64,000 nt of DNA from Roseiarcus sp963820775. GTDB taxonomy: Bacteria > Pseudomonadota > Alphaproteobacteria > Rhizobiales > Beijerinckiaceae. The position numbers and the translations under genes are program-made. Below, one piece after another: positions 25,667 through 33,243 of the stretch; position 1 is the first letter of the stretch; every line of letters begins with the position of its first letter. The notes below the pieces were generated by a model. The model did no database searches. It was given only the letters and a program-made list of their open reading frames with translations, and was not told the DNA's origin. Where the stretch lies: assembly GCA_963820775.1 (NCBI GenBank), contig CAWGBF010000015.1:1054001-1118000 (forward strand). The letters are read 5' to 3'.

Positions 25667-26419
25667 TCAACGGCCGAGCACGGCGATCAAATTGTCGACG
25701 CCGACCGGGGAAATGCGGAACAGCCCCGAATAGGGCTGGCTGAACTCGAAAATCATGTAAACCGCGCTGGCGACCGCGATCGAGCCAAGCGCCTCGATGG
25801 CGACGCTGAGCGCGTTGAACGTGCCCAGCAATCCGTAGCTCATGAACAACAGAGCCGACCATCCGATGACCACGAAGAGGAGAAGCTTTGGCACAGGATT
25901 GGCCAATTGACGGGTCATCAACAAGGTCGTTTCCACCACCTGCATGAAATTGGGCATAGCCGTCGTGATAAGCTGCCTTTGTTGCTCCGTGGCAGGCTCC
26001 AGGCTGGCGAAAAAGCGCATTATGTCGTGCAGATCCGCGCGCAACTGCGCATAAGGCGTTACGCCGATCGCCCGACCGCCCCAGAAGCGATCGCGCGCGC
26101 GCACGACCGCTGCTCGCAACAAGTCGCGTCCGCGATCCGCTTCCGGCCCGTATTGCTCAAGGGCGAAGTCGAGTTTCAGAATCAGCGGCCCCAGCGACTG
26201 CGATTCGGAGTTCTGGTTGGTGTATACGCCATAACTCGTCCATACGAGCAGGCCGAGAACCAGAGCCAGCAGCAAGGTGACCAGGCCGACGATCGAGCCG
26301 ATCATCCCCTTCGCGTCGCCGACATACTGAACCGGGAGCAGCCATTGGAGGAAGAAGCCGAGCAGCCCGCTCGCGAAGGTCAGCAGGGCCACGATCAGGG
26401 TTTTGGCGACGGGATTCAC
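25667..26419 (-). CDS. DUF4239 membrane protein
   Basis: ~250 residues. Two N-terminal membrane segments (KTLIVALLTFASGLLGFFLQ and GSIVGLVTLLLALVLGLLVW) are followed by a helical soluble stretch with LGPLILKLDFALEQYGPEAD, and then two C-terminal membrane segments (LLLFVVIGWSALLFMSYGLL and a segment ending VYMIFEFSQPYSGLFRIS). This is the DUF4239 layout (bestrophin-like in some annotations); function is unknown. The frame is open upstream to 26548, but the GTG at 26419 has GGAGG seven bases before it and gives the normal family length, so I use it. Confidence 0.8.
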   Translation of the reverse strand: MNPVAKTLIVALLTFASGLLGFFLQWLLPVQYVGDAKGMIGSIVGLVTLLLALVLGLLVWTSYGVYTNQNSESQSLGPLILKLDFALEQYGPEADRGRDLLRAAVVRARDRFWGGRAIGVTPYAQLRADLHDIMRFFASLEPATEQQRQLITTAMPNFMQVVETTLLMTRQLANPVPKLLLFVVIGWSALLFMSYGLLGTFNALSVAIEALGSIAVASAVYMIFEFSQPYSGLFRISPVGVDNLIAVLGR

Positions 26420-26644
26420 GCGTTTGCCTCCGGGAGCGAAGACCGAAACGGCGCCGCCACGATCCAACGCCCTTGAGCCTCCCATAGTCATCTGAGCCCG
26501 CGACTCGGGGCGCCAGAGCTTAATACCGTAACGGAATTGATGAATCAACCGGCCGCGACGCCTTAAAGGGCGACTGCCCGCGCTTATGGCTGTCTGGCCC
26601 TACGCCCCCTCGCCGAAGCAGCCGGCCGCGGAGCGACCCCCTGC

Positions 26645-27461
26645 TCAAGCCTGGCTCTGCGCGCCCGCCTGCTCGACGCGGACCGCGGCTTCAACCTTCT
26701 CCTCGCCGCCGCTATGGGCCGAGCGGATCATCGCGCCATCCTGACCGTCGAAGCCGACGGCGACGCGTACATAGCGGTCGTCGGGGCAAACTGGGGCGGT
26801 CGCATCGAAGGCGATCCAGCCGAAGTCCGGGAGATAGGCCTCCGCCCATTCATGCGCGCCGGCCTGGCCCGAACTCGTCGGCGACGCGATAGCCGACGAC
26901 GAAGCGCGCCGGAATCCCGCGCCAGCGGGCGCAGGCGATAAAGATATGGGCGAAATCGCGCGCTCGTCCGCGCCCTAGCGCGAAGGCTTCGATCGCTGAA
27001 CCGGCGGCGTCTTTCTCGTCGGGATGATGGGGCAAGGCCTCATGTAGCGCGGCCATCAGCCGGTGCATCGAATCGAGCGAGTCGGCGGCGCCCTGGGTCG
27101 CCTCGGCGGTGAAGGCGCGCAGCGCGCCGTTGACATGGGCATGCGGGCTGTCCCGCAGATACATCTCCGGCGGCAGCCTTTCCGCCGCGCCCCGGACTAC
27201 GCCCGCACCGTCGCTCGTCTCGACCTCGCCGGAAGCCGATATCGTCACCGCCTCGATAGGCCCGTAGTGGGAGTAGGAGGTGACGGCGTTGCCATGCGCG
27301 TCCTCCGTCTCCCGCAGCGCGCCGTCGGCGTCGATGTCGACCCGCCAGCGCAAGACGTACTGGCTATCGAAGGAAAGCGGCGTCAGCCTCAGGATCTGGT
27401 TGACCGTGCGGGCGGGCGGGGCGAAACGGTGGACGATCTGATGCGAAACCCTGATCCGCAT
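26645..27461 (-). CDS. Transglutaminase-like family protein, frameshifted
   Basis: The start MRIRVSHQIVHRFAPPARTV opens the N-terminal beta domain typical of bacterial transglutaminase-like proteins. Motifs RLPPEMYLRDSPH and ARDFAHIFIACARWRGIPARF follow; in this segment a catalytic Cys usually sits before AHIFI (DCAH), but here the residues read RDFAHIF, so the catalytic Cys may be replaced. After VADEFG the homologous continuation QAGAHEWAEAYLPDFGWIAF, with the catalytic His and Asp, lies in another frame and ends at 26645. One extra base near 26868 explains this. It is the third gene of the ATP-grasp / alpha-E / transglutaminase set, 24 nt after the alpha-E gene. Confidence 0.82.
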
Positions 27462-27484
27462 GATTGGACCCGCGCCGCCTCTCT

Positions 27485-28444
27485 TTAGTTGAAGAGATAT
27501 TGATCGGAGATTGTGCTCGAGAGGCGCGCGTTGTCCTCGATGAACGCGGTGATGAACTCGTGCAATCCGCCTTGGAAAATTTCGGTCATGCTCGAACGCT
27601 CGAGCCGGGAGTACATCGCCCGAGCCTGCCGCTGGGCGAGGCCGCTGCGTCCATCGTCGCGGGCAAGCGCGTCGAGCGCGCGGTCGATGCTCTCGTAGCA
27701 GGCGATGAGCGAACGCGGCATCGCCTGCTTCAGGATCAGGAGGTCGGCGATCAGCCACGGCTTCACCCGATCGCGGTAGACCCAGTGGTAGGCTGTGGCC
27801 GCCGAAACCGCGCGCAGGATCGCCACCCACTGGAAGTAGTCGAGCGGGCCACCCACAGTTTCCGTCGAGGGCAGAAGCAAATGATATTTCACGTCGAGCA
27901 AGCGCGCGGTGTTGTCGGCCCGTTCGACAAAGACGCCGAGCCGGTTGAACCAATAGGCGTCGTTGCGCAGCATCGTGCGGTAGCACGAGCCGTCGAAATC
28001 GAGCGAGGCCTTCTTCACGTAGTCGAGAAAGCGCATCAGCTCCTCGCGGCCGAGCGCGCGGCTGGCGCGCCGGCTGGTTTCAAACCGCTTAAGCTCGAGC
28101 CAGGCGTCATTGATCGCCGTCCATGTCTCGGCGGTCAGCGCGGTGCGCACGGCGCGTCCGGCGGCGCGCGCGTTCTCCAGGCAATTGCGGATCGAGGAGG
28201 CGTTTTCGAGGTCGAAGGTCAGGAACTCAATGGCGGCCTCTTCGCTAAGCTCGCCGTGTTTTTCCATGAAGCTCATATAGGCGCCGGCGGCGTTGAGCGC
28301 GCCCTCCCATTCGCCAACCTGCTCGCTGTCGGTCTTCGGAAGATATTCGAGCCTCAGCGTCGCCTCGATAGTGCGGGCGATGTAGTCGGCCCGCTCCATA
28401 GAGCGAGCCAGCCAAAACAGATTGTCTGCGGTGCGCGCCAGCAT
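27485..28444 (-). CDS. Alpha-E domain-containing protein
   Basis: 319 residues, all-helical. The start LARTADNLFWLARSMERADYI is the family hallmark, followed by IEFLTFDLENASSI, CLENARAAGRAVR and a repeat-like second half with FNRLGVFVERADNTARLLDV. Alpha-E proteins almost always sit beside a circularly permuted ATP-grasp protein and a transglutaminase-like protein, as here. The set has been proposed from comparative genomics to act in peptide or amide ligation, without an established substrate. It starts 6 nt after the ATP-grasp stop, so the two are surely co-transcribed. Confidence 0.9.
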   Translation of the reverse strand: MLARTADNLFWLARSMERADYIARTIEATLRLEYLPKTDSEQVGEWEGALNAAGAYMSFMEKHGELSEEAAIEFLTFDLENASSIRNCLENARAAGRAVRTALTAETWTAINDAWLELKRFETSRRASRALGREELMRFLDYVKKASLDFDGSCYRTMLRNDAYWFNRLGVFVERADNTARLLDVKYHLLLPSTETVGGPLDYFQWVAILRAVSAATAYHWVYRDRVKPWLIADLLILKQAMPRSLIACYESIDRALDALARDDGRSGLAQRQARAMYSRLERSSMTEIFQGGLHEFITAFIEDNARLSSTISDQYLFN

Positions 28445-28449
28445 CGAGG

Positions 28450-29880
28450 TCAGGCCGGGTCTTCCAGGCTGTCGACGATCCAGGTGTCCTTGGTGCCGCC
28501 GCCCTGGCTCGAGTTGACGACCAGCGATCCCTCCTTCAGCGCGACGCGGGTGAGGCCGCCGGGCACAATCCGCACGACGTCCGCGCCCGACAGGACGAAC
28601 GGCCGCAAGTCCACATGGCGCGGCGACACACCGCTCTCGAACGAGGCCGGACAGGTGGACAGCGCCAGCGTCGGCTGAGCGATGTAGTTATTGGGATCGG
28701 CCATGATCTTGGCGCCGAATTGCTCGCGCTGCGCGGCGCTCGCTTGCGGTCCGACCAGCATGCCGTAGCCGCCCGAGCCGTTGACTTCCTTGACCACAAG
28801 CTGATCGAGCCGCTCCATCACGTACTTGAGCGCGCTCGGCTCCCGGCAGCGGTAAGTCGGCACGTTCTTGAGCAGCGGCTCCTCGGACAGATAGAAACGG
28901 ATCAGCTCAGGTATGTAGCAGTAAATTGCCTTATCGTCGGCAATTCCGGTTCCGATTGCATTTGCGATCGTCACATTGCCAGCCAAATAGGCGCCGACCA
29001 GTCCGGGCACGCCCAAGACGGAGGCGGGATTGAAGACCAAGGGATCGAGAAAATCATCATCGACCCGCCGATAGATGACGTCGACCCGGCGTGGCCCCAG
29101 CGTGGTGCGCATGAAAACCTGATCGTCCTCGACGAACAGGTCGCGGCCCTCGACCAGCTCCACCCCGAGTTTGTCCGCGAGGAACGAGTGCTCGTAATAG
29201 GCGGAATTGAACGCCCCCGGAGTCAGGATCACAATCGTCGCCTCGCCGCCATTGAGCCGCGGCGCGACCGAACGCAGGCAGGCGAGCAACTGATCGGGAT
29301 AATCGTCGACCGGCGCGACGCTGTGGCGCGCGAACAGGTCGGGCAGGAGCCGCATCGTCACTTCGCGGTTTTCCAGCATGTAGGACACGCCCGACGGCGT
29401 GCGCGCGTTGTCTTCGAGGACGTAAAACTCGTCAGCGTCGACCCGCACCATGTCGATGCCGGCTATATGCACCCAGATGTCGTGGGGAGCGCGCTGGCCG
29501 ATCATTTCCGGCCGATAGAAGGGATTGCGCACAATCAATTCGGGCGGGATGATCAATTCCTTGAGAATGGCGCGCTTTCCGTAGATGTCCTTGAGGAACA
29601 GGTTCAGGGCCCGCGCGCGTTGTGTGAGGCCGGCCTCGAGCCGGCGCCATTCGGCGCGCGATATGAGACGCGGAACGATGTCGAACGGGATCAGTCGCTC
29701 GGCGGCGTCCTTGTCGCCATAGACGCCGAAGGTGATGCCGATGCGCCGGAACATGAACTCCGCCTGGGCGCGGCGAGAGGCGAGCAATTCGGGCGGCGTT
29801 TCTTCGAGCCAGCGGGCGACTTGGCGATAGAGCGACCTCGTCTCGCCGGAGGCAATGCCCATCTCGTCGAACGCTGCCAT
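28450..29880 (-). CDS. Circularly permuted type 2 ATP-grasp protein
   Basis: ~476 residues from the ATG at 29880; a TTG at 29955 would add 25. The recognisable order is RRIGITFGVYGDKDAAERLI, FDIVPRLIS, FLKDIYGKRAIL, IDMVRVDADEFYVLEDNART, LTPGAFNSAYYEHSFLA, GRDLFVEDDQVFMRT, VFNPASVLGVPGLV and VVKEVNGSGGYGMLVG, the last being the permuted Gly-rich nucleotide loop. The family contains predicted ATP-dependent carboxylate-amine ligases. It is the head of the ATP-grasp / alpha-E / transglutaminase operon and lies 31 nt downstream of aat on the same strand, so it may be co-transcribed with it. Confidence 0.9.
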   Translation of the reverse strand: MAAFDEMGIASGETRSLYRQVARWLEETPPELLASRRAQAEFMFRRIGITFGVYGDKDAAERLIPFDIVPRLISRAEWRRLEAGLTQRARALNLFLKDIYGKRAILKELIIPPELIVRNPFYRPEMIGQRAPHDIWVHIAGIDMVRVDADEFYVLEDNARTPSGVSYMLENREVTMRLLPDLFARHSVAPVDDYPDQLLACLRSVAPRLNGGEATIVILTPGAFNSAYYEHSFLADKLGVELVEGRDLFVEDDQVFMRTTLGPRRVDVIYRRVDDDFLDPLVFNPASVLGVPGLVGAYLAGNVTIANAIGTGIADDKAIYCYIPELIRFYLSEEPLLKNVPTYRCREPSALKYVMERLDQLVVKEVNGSGGYGMLVGPQASAAQREQFGAKIMADPNNYIAQPTLALSTCPASFESGVSPRHVDLRPFVLSGADVVRIVPGGLTRVALKEGSLVVNSSQGGGTKDTWIVDSLEDPA

Positions 29881-29911
29881 GCCGCCTGCCCAAACCTCAT
29901 CGCCAGCGCCG

Positions 29912-30616
29912 TCAGGCTCGAACGACGCTCCGTCTCGGTGAATCGCCTGTCGCAACTTCCGTGCCGCGAGCGCGCCGGAGCGCCTCGGCGCCGCTCATCG
30001 CAACCTCAGCCGGCCAGGCCCTGAAATTCGCCCCAATATCCAGCGCATCGGCGAGCCGGAGCCGGAACGCCTCGCGCGGAATCTCGACCGCGCCGAGGCT
30101 CGCCAAGTGCTCGGTCGAGAATTGCGCGTCGAGCAACCGGAAACCGCCGGTCCGAAGGCGCGCGAACAGGTGGACGAGCGCAACTTTCGAGGCGTCGCGC
30201 GCGCGATGAAACATGCTTTCGCCGAAGAAGGCGCCGCAGAGGCTCACTCCGTAAAGGCCGCCGACCAGCCTGTCGCCCTCATAGGCCTCGAGGGAGTGCG
30301 CATGCCCCGCGGCGAACAATTCGCCATAGAGCCGCACGATCTCGTCGTTGATCCAGGTCTTCTCACGCTCGGCGCAGGCGCGGACGACCGTCTCAAACGC
30401 CCGGTCCGCGACAACCCGGAACCGATCCGACCGCACCGTCTTGGCGAGGCTGCGCGACACGATGAGCCCGTCGAGCGGAAAGATTCCGCGCTCCTGCGGC
30501 TCGACCCAGAACAGGTCCTTGGCGTCGCGGCTTTCGGCCATCGGAAAGACGCCGATCGAATAGGCCCGGAGCAGGATGTCCGCCGTCAGCTCGAATTTTC
30601 GCGGCGCGGTTTTCAT
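29912..30616 (-). CDS. aat: Leucyl/phenylalanyl-tRNA--protein transferase
   Basis: ~234 residues from MKTAPRKFELTADILLRAYS. Family motifs are SIGVFPMAE, FWVEPQERGIFPLDGL, TWINDEIVRLYGELFAAGHA, SLEAYEGDRLVGGLYGVSLC, FFGESMFHRARDASKVALVHL and LLDAQFSTEHLASLGAVEIP. The enzyme adds Leu or Phe from tRNA to proteins with N-terminal Arg or Lys, creating ClpS/ClpA N-degrons. Longer starts to 30694 are possible, but the family begins at this ATG. Immediately downstream on the same strand is the ATP-grasp ligase module. Confidence 0.95.
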   Translation of the reverse strand: MKTAPRKFELTADILLRAYSIGVFPMAESRDAKDLFWVEPQERGIFPLDGLIVSRSLAKTVRSDRFRVVADRAFETVVRACAEREKTWINDEIVRLYGELFAAGHAHSLEAYEGDRLVGGLYGVSLCGAFFGESMFHRARDASKVALVHLFARLRTGGFRLLDAQFSTEHLASLGAVEIPREAFRLRLADALDIGANFRAWPAEVAMSGAEALRRARGTEVATGDSPRRSVVRA

Positions 30617-30734
30617 CTTCGCGATCGTGGAACCGTCCGCGCGGGCAGTCAAGCTGAGGCGCCGGCGAAACAAGCTCTCGGCCCGCCTTGCCACAGTCGC
30701 GCCGACAGTTCAGCATAAGCGCCGATCACGGGTT

Positions 30735-31364
30735 ATGAAGAAGGGCGCCTTGCCGCCGGTCAAAAGGAGAGCTCAAGTCGTGGGATCGGCCGCCCGGGTC
30801 ACTTCCGCAGCCGAGGGTCTGCCGCGCCGCCGCTTCACGGTCGCCGAAGTGGAAGCGATGGTCGCCGCCGGAGTGCTGGAAGAGGACGAGCGCGTCGAAC
30901 TGATCGGGGGGGAATTGGTTCCGATGTCGCCGAAGGGAAACCATCACGAGGTCTTAAAGGCAGCGTTGCTCCGACGGTGGTACCGCGCCTCGCCAGATGA
31001 GTTCGGCTTAGTCCCCGAAACTACTTTTCGCCTGAGCGAAGACACCTATCTCGAGCCCGACGTGGTGATCTATCCGCGCGCGAGCGGCATCAAGGGCCTC
31101 AGCGCGAACAACGTCCTTCTTGTCGTCGAGATTGCCGACTCTTCCCTGCGCTACGACACCGGCCGCAAGGCGGCCCTCTACGCCAGTTTTGGGATCCGCG
31201 AGCTTTGGGTCATCGATGCGGTTCGACTGACGACGCGCGCCTTCCGCGAGCCGGCGGCCGACGGCTATAGGAACGTGCAGGACTTTGGCCCTACCGACCA
31301 GCTCTCGCCGCTGCTTGCGCCGCAGGCCTTCGCGCTGCGGCTCGAGGAGCTCGAGTTGAGCTGA
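30735..31364 (+). CDS. Uma2 family (DUF820) PD-(D/E)XK nuclease-like protein
   Basis: ~209 residues. After a basic N-terminus come RRRFTVAEVEAMVAAGVLEE, ERVELIGGELVPMSP, then the nuclease core TYLEPDVVIYP, VLLVVEIADSSLRYDTGRKA and LYASFGIRELWVID. The E-x-D...D...E-x-A arrangement (IGGE, EPDV, VEIADSS) is the PD-(D/E)XK signature of Uma2 proteins, which are abundant but functionally uncharacterised. It is transcribed divergently from aat, 118 nt away, and converges on alaC. It probably stands alone. Confidence 0.85.
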   Translation: MKKGALPPVKRRAQVVGSAARVTSAAEGLPRRRFTVAEVEAMVAAGVLEEDERVELIGGELVPMSPKGNHHEVLKAALLRRWYRASPDEFGLVPETTFRLSEDTYLEPDVVIYPRASGIKGLSANNVLLVVEIADSSLRYDTGRKAALYASFGIRELWVIDAVRLTTRAFREPAADGYRNVQDFGPTDQLSPLLAPQAFALRLEELELS

Positions 31365-31386
31365 GGCAGAAGACCGACCTGCCGAC

Positions 31387-32604
31387 TCACGCCTGCTTTT
31401 TCAGCTTCACCACATTATGCAGCGTTTGGTCGGCCGTTTCGAAGAAGCGCCTCACTCCGCGCGCGGCCTGGCGGATGCGCTGCTCGTTCTCAACCAGCGC
31501 GAGGCGCACATAATCGTCGCCGTGCTCGCCAAATCCAACGCCTGGCGCGACCGCGACGTCCGCCTTCTCGATCAACAGCTTCGAGAATTCGAGGGAGCCT
31601 AGATGGCGGAATCGCTCGGGCACTGGCGTCCAGGCGAACATCGACGCGCTCGGCTTGTCGATCGGCCAGCCGGCGGCGGCAAAGCTCTCGATCATCACGT
31701 CCCTGCGGCGCTTGTAGGTCGCGCGCATCTCGCGCACGCAATCGTCCGGCCCGTTGAGCGCCGCGGCAGCGGCGACCTGGATCGGCGTATAGGCGCCATA
31801 GTCGAGATAGGATTTGACGCGCGCCAGCGCCGCAAGCAGCCGCTCGTTGCCGACCGCGAAACCGATCCGCCAGCCCGCCATCGAGAAGGTCTTCGACATC
31901 GAAGTGAATTCGACCGCGACCTCGAAGGCGCCGGGCGCCTGCAGAATCGAGGGCGGCGGATCATCGTCGAAATAGACTTCCGCGTAGGCAATGTCGGACA
32001 GCACGAAAATCTCATGCTTCTTCGCGAACAGCACGAGGTCCTTATAGAAGTCGAGGGAAGCGACCATCGCCGTCGGGTTGGACGGATAGCAGACCACGAC
32101 CGCGATCGGCTTCGGAATCGAGTGGGCGATCGCGCGCTCGAGCGCGACGAAGAATTCGGGGCCGGGCTCCGCCGGCACCGAGCGGATCACGCCGCCCGCC
32201 ATCAGGAAGCCGAAGGCGTGGATCGGATAGGATGGATTGGGCACCAATACGACATCGCCCGGCGCGGCGATCGCCTGGGCCATGTTGGCGAAGCCTTCCT
32301 TCGAGCCGAGCGTGGCGACGACCTGCGTTTCAGGATCGAGCTTGACCCCGAAACGGCGTGCGTAATAGCCCGCCTGGGCGCGGCGCAGGCCGGCAATCCC
32401 TTTCGAGGCGGAATAGCGGTCGGTGCGCGGCTTGCCGACCGTCTCGACTAGCTTGTCGATAACATGCTTGGGCGCGGGCAGATCGGGATTGCCCATGCCG
32501 AGATCGACGATGTCGGCGCCGGCGGCGCGGGCCTTGGCCTTGAGCTTGTTGACCTGCTCGAAGACATAAGGCGGCAAGCGCCGCACCCGGTGAAAATCGC
32601 TCAT
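31387..32604 (-). CDS. alaC: Alanine transaminase-type class I/II aminotransferase (AlaC-like)
   Basis: ~405 residues beginning MSDFHRVRRLPPYVFEQVNK. PLP fold-type I motifs are LGMGNPDLPAP, YSASKGIAGLRRAQAGYY, LGSKEGFANMAQAI, VLVPNPSYPIHAFG, CYPSNPTA, LSDIAYAEVYFDD and the Schiff-base Lys in SMSKTFSMAGWR. The order and sequence match E. coli AlaC (glutamate-pyruvate transaminase) closely; automated annotation often calls such proteins LL-diaminopimelate aminotransferase. The frame is open to 32691, but MSDF is the normal start. It converges with Uma2 and follows the secreted hypothetical gene. Confidence 0.88.
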   Translation of the reverse strand: MSDFHRVRRLPPYVFEQVNKLKAKARAAGADIVDLGMGNPDLPAPKHVIDKLVETVGKPRTDRYSASKGIAGLRRAQAGYYARRFGVKLDPETQVVATLGSKEGFANMAQAIAAPGDVVLVPNPSYPIHAFGFLMAGGVIRSVPAEPGPEFFVALERAIAHSIPKPIAVVVCYPSNPTAMVASLDFYKDLVLFAKKHEIFVLSDIAYAEVYFDDDPPPSILQAPGAFEVAVEFTSMSKTFSMAGWRIGFAVGNERLLAALARVKSYLDYGAYTPIQVAAAAALNGPDDCVREMRATYKRRRDVMIESFAAAGWPIDKPSASMFAWTPVPERFRHLGSLEFSKLLIEKADVAVAPGVGFGEHGDDYVRLALVENEQRIRQAARGVRRFFETADQTLHNVVKLKKQA

Positions 32605-32703
32605 CGCAGCTGCTGGCCTTGGGTCTGATCCCGATTCGTCGACCAATGCGCCGACAAGGGCCCTGTAGCATCGGAAGCCCAAGGCCGGCAAACGTGATAT
32701 TGT

Positions 32704-33141
32704 TTAATTGCTTATTGCTGGGCGCTGGGAGCGTTCGATTTTGGCTTTTTTTTGCGCTGCTTGCTGATCGGCCAACGCCTTGGCGGCCGGCGCAAAGCCC
32801 TGTCGCAACGTGTCGTGTCGTTTCTGGACCCCGTCCAGGTCGCCTTTGACCGCCTTGAGCTCCTCGCTTTTCAACGCCTGCCGCGCCGGCTCGGGCGGCG
32901 GCTGGAACAGAGGAATGTAGTCAGGCTCGGCGCCCGGTCGCGTCTTGGTGACGAAGTCGGCCGGCGGCCCGACGTCAGTGGCGAAACCAAAGATCTTGGC
33001 CGCCTGTTTCAAAACGCTGTCCTGCTGCTGCGCGTAGGCTTCCAGTCCGGGGGCGAAGACCACCGCAAAGGCGACGACCGCAGCCGGGACCATTCTTGTC
33101 AGGCCGCGTCCCGCGCTTTCGCCGCGAGTCCTGCAAAACAT
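32704..33141 (-). CDS. Conserved hypothetical exported protein, 145 aa
   Basis: The N-terminus has a basic region (CRTRGESAGRGLTR), a hydrophobic core (MVPAAVVAFAVVFAPG) and a cleavage-like LEAYAQ-QQD, indicating Sec export. The mature part starts with a short conserved-looking AAKIFGFATDVGPPADFV, then a Pro-rich PLFQPPPEPARQALKSEEL and a charged helical tail ending RSQRPAISN. No enzyme motif. It diverges from phaC (102 nt) and is upstream of alaC. An alternative start at residue 17 (33093) would shorten the basic region. Confidence 0.65.
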   Translation of the reverse strand: MFCRTRGESAGRGLTRMVPAAVVAFAVVFAPGLEAYAQQQDSVLKQAAKIFGFATDVGPPADFVTKTRPGAEPDYIPLFQPPPEPARQALKSEELKAVKGDLDGVQKRHDTLRQGFAPAAKALADQQAAQKKAKIERSQRPAISN

Positions 33142-33243
33142 TTTTCTGTCCGAAAAGTCGTGTTGGCTTCGCAGACAGGTAGTGACCTATTATGACCAAA
33201 ACGGGACTAGCTTCCCGCCAGGGCTCGACAGGAAACGCTCGTT

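Noticed and set aside
27464..30024. Long plus-strand ORFs opposite the alpha-E and ATP-grasp genes
   Set aside because: Antisense shadows; the minus-strand products are recognisable families.
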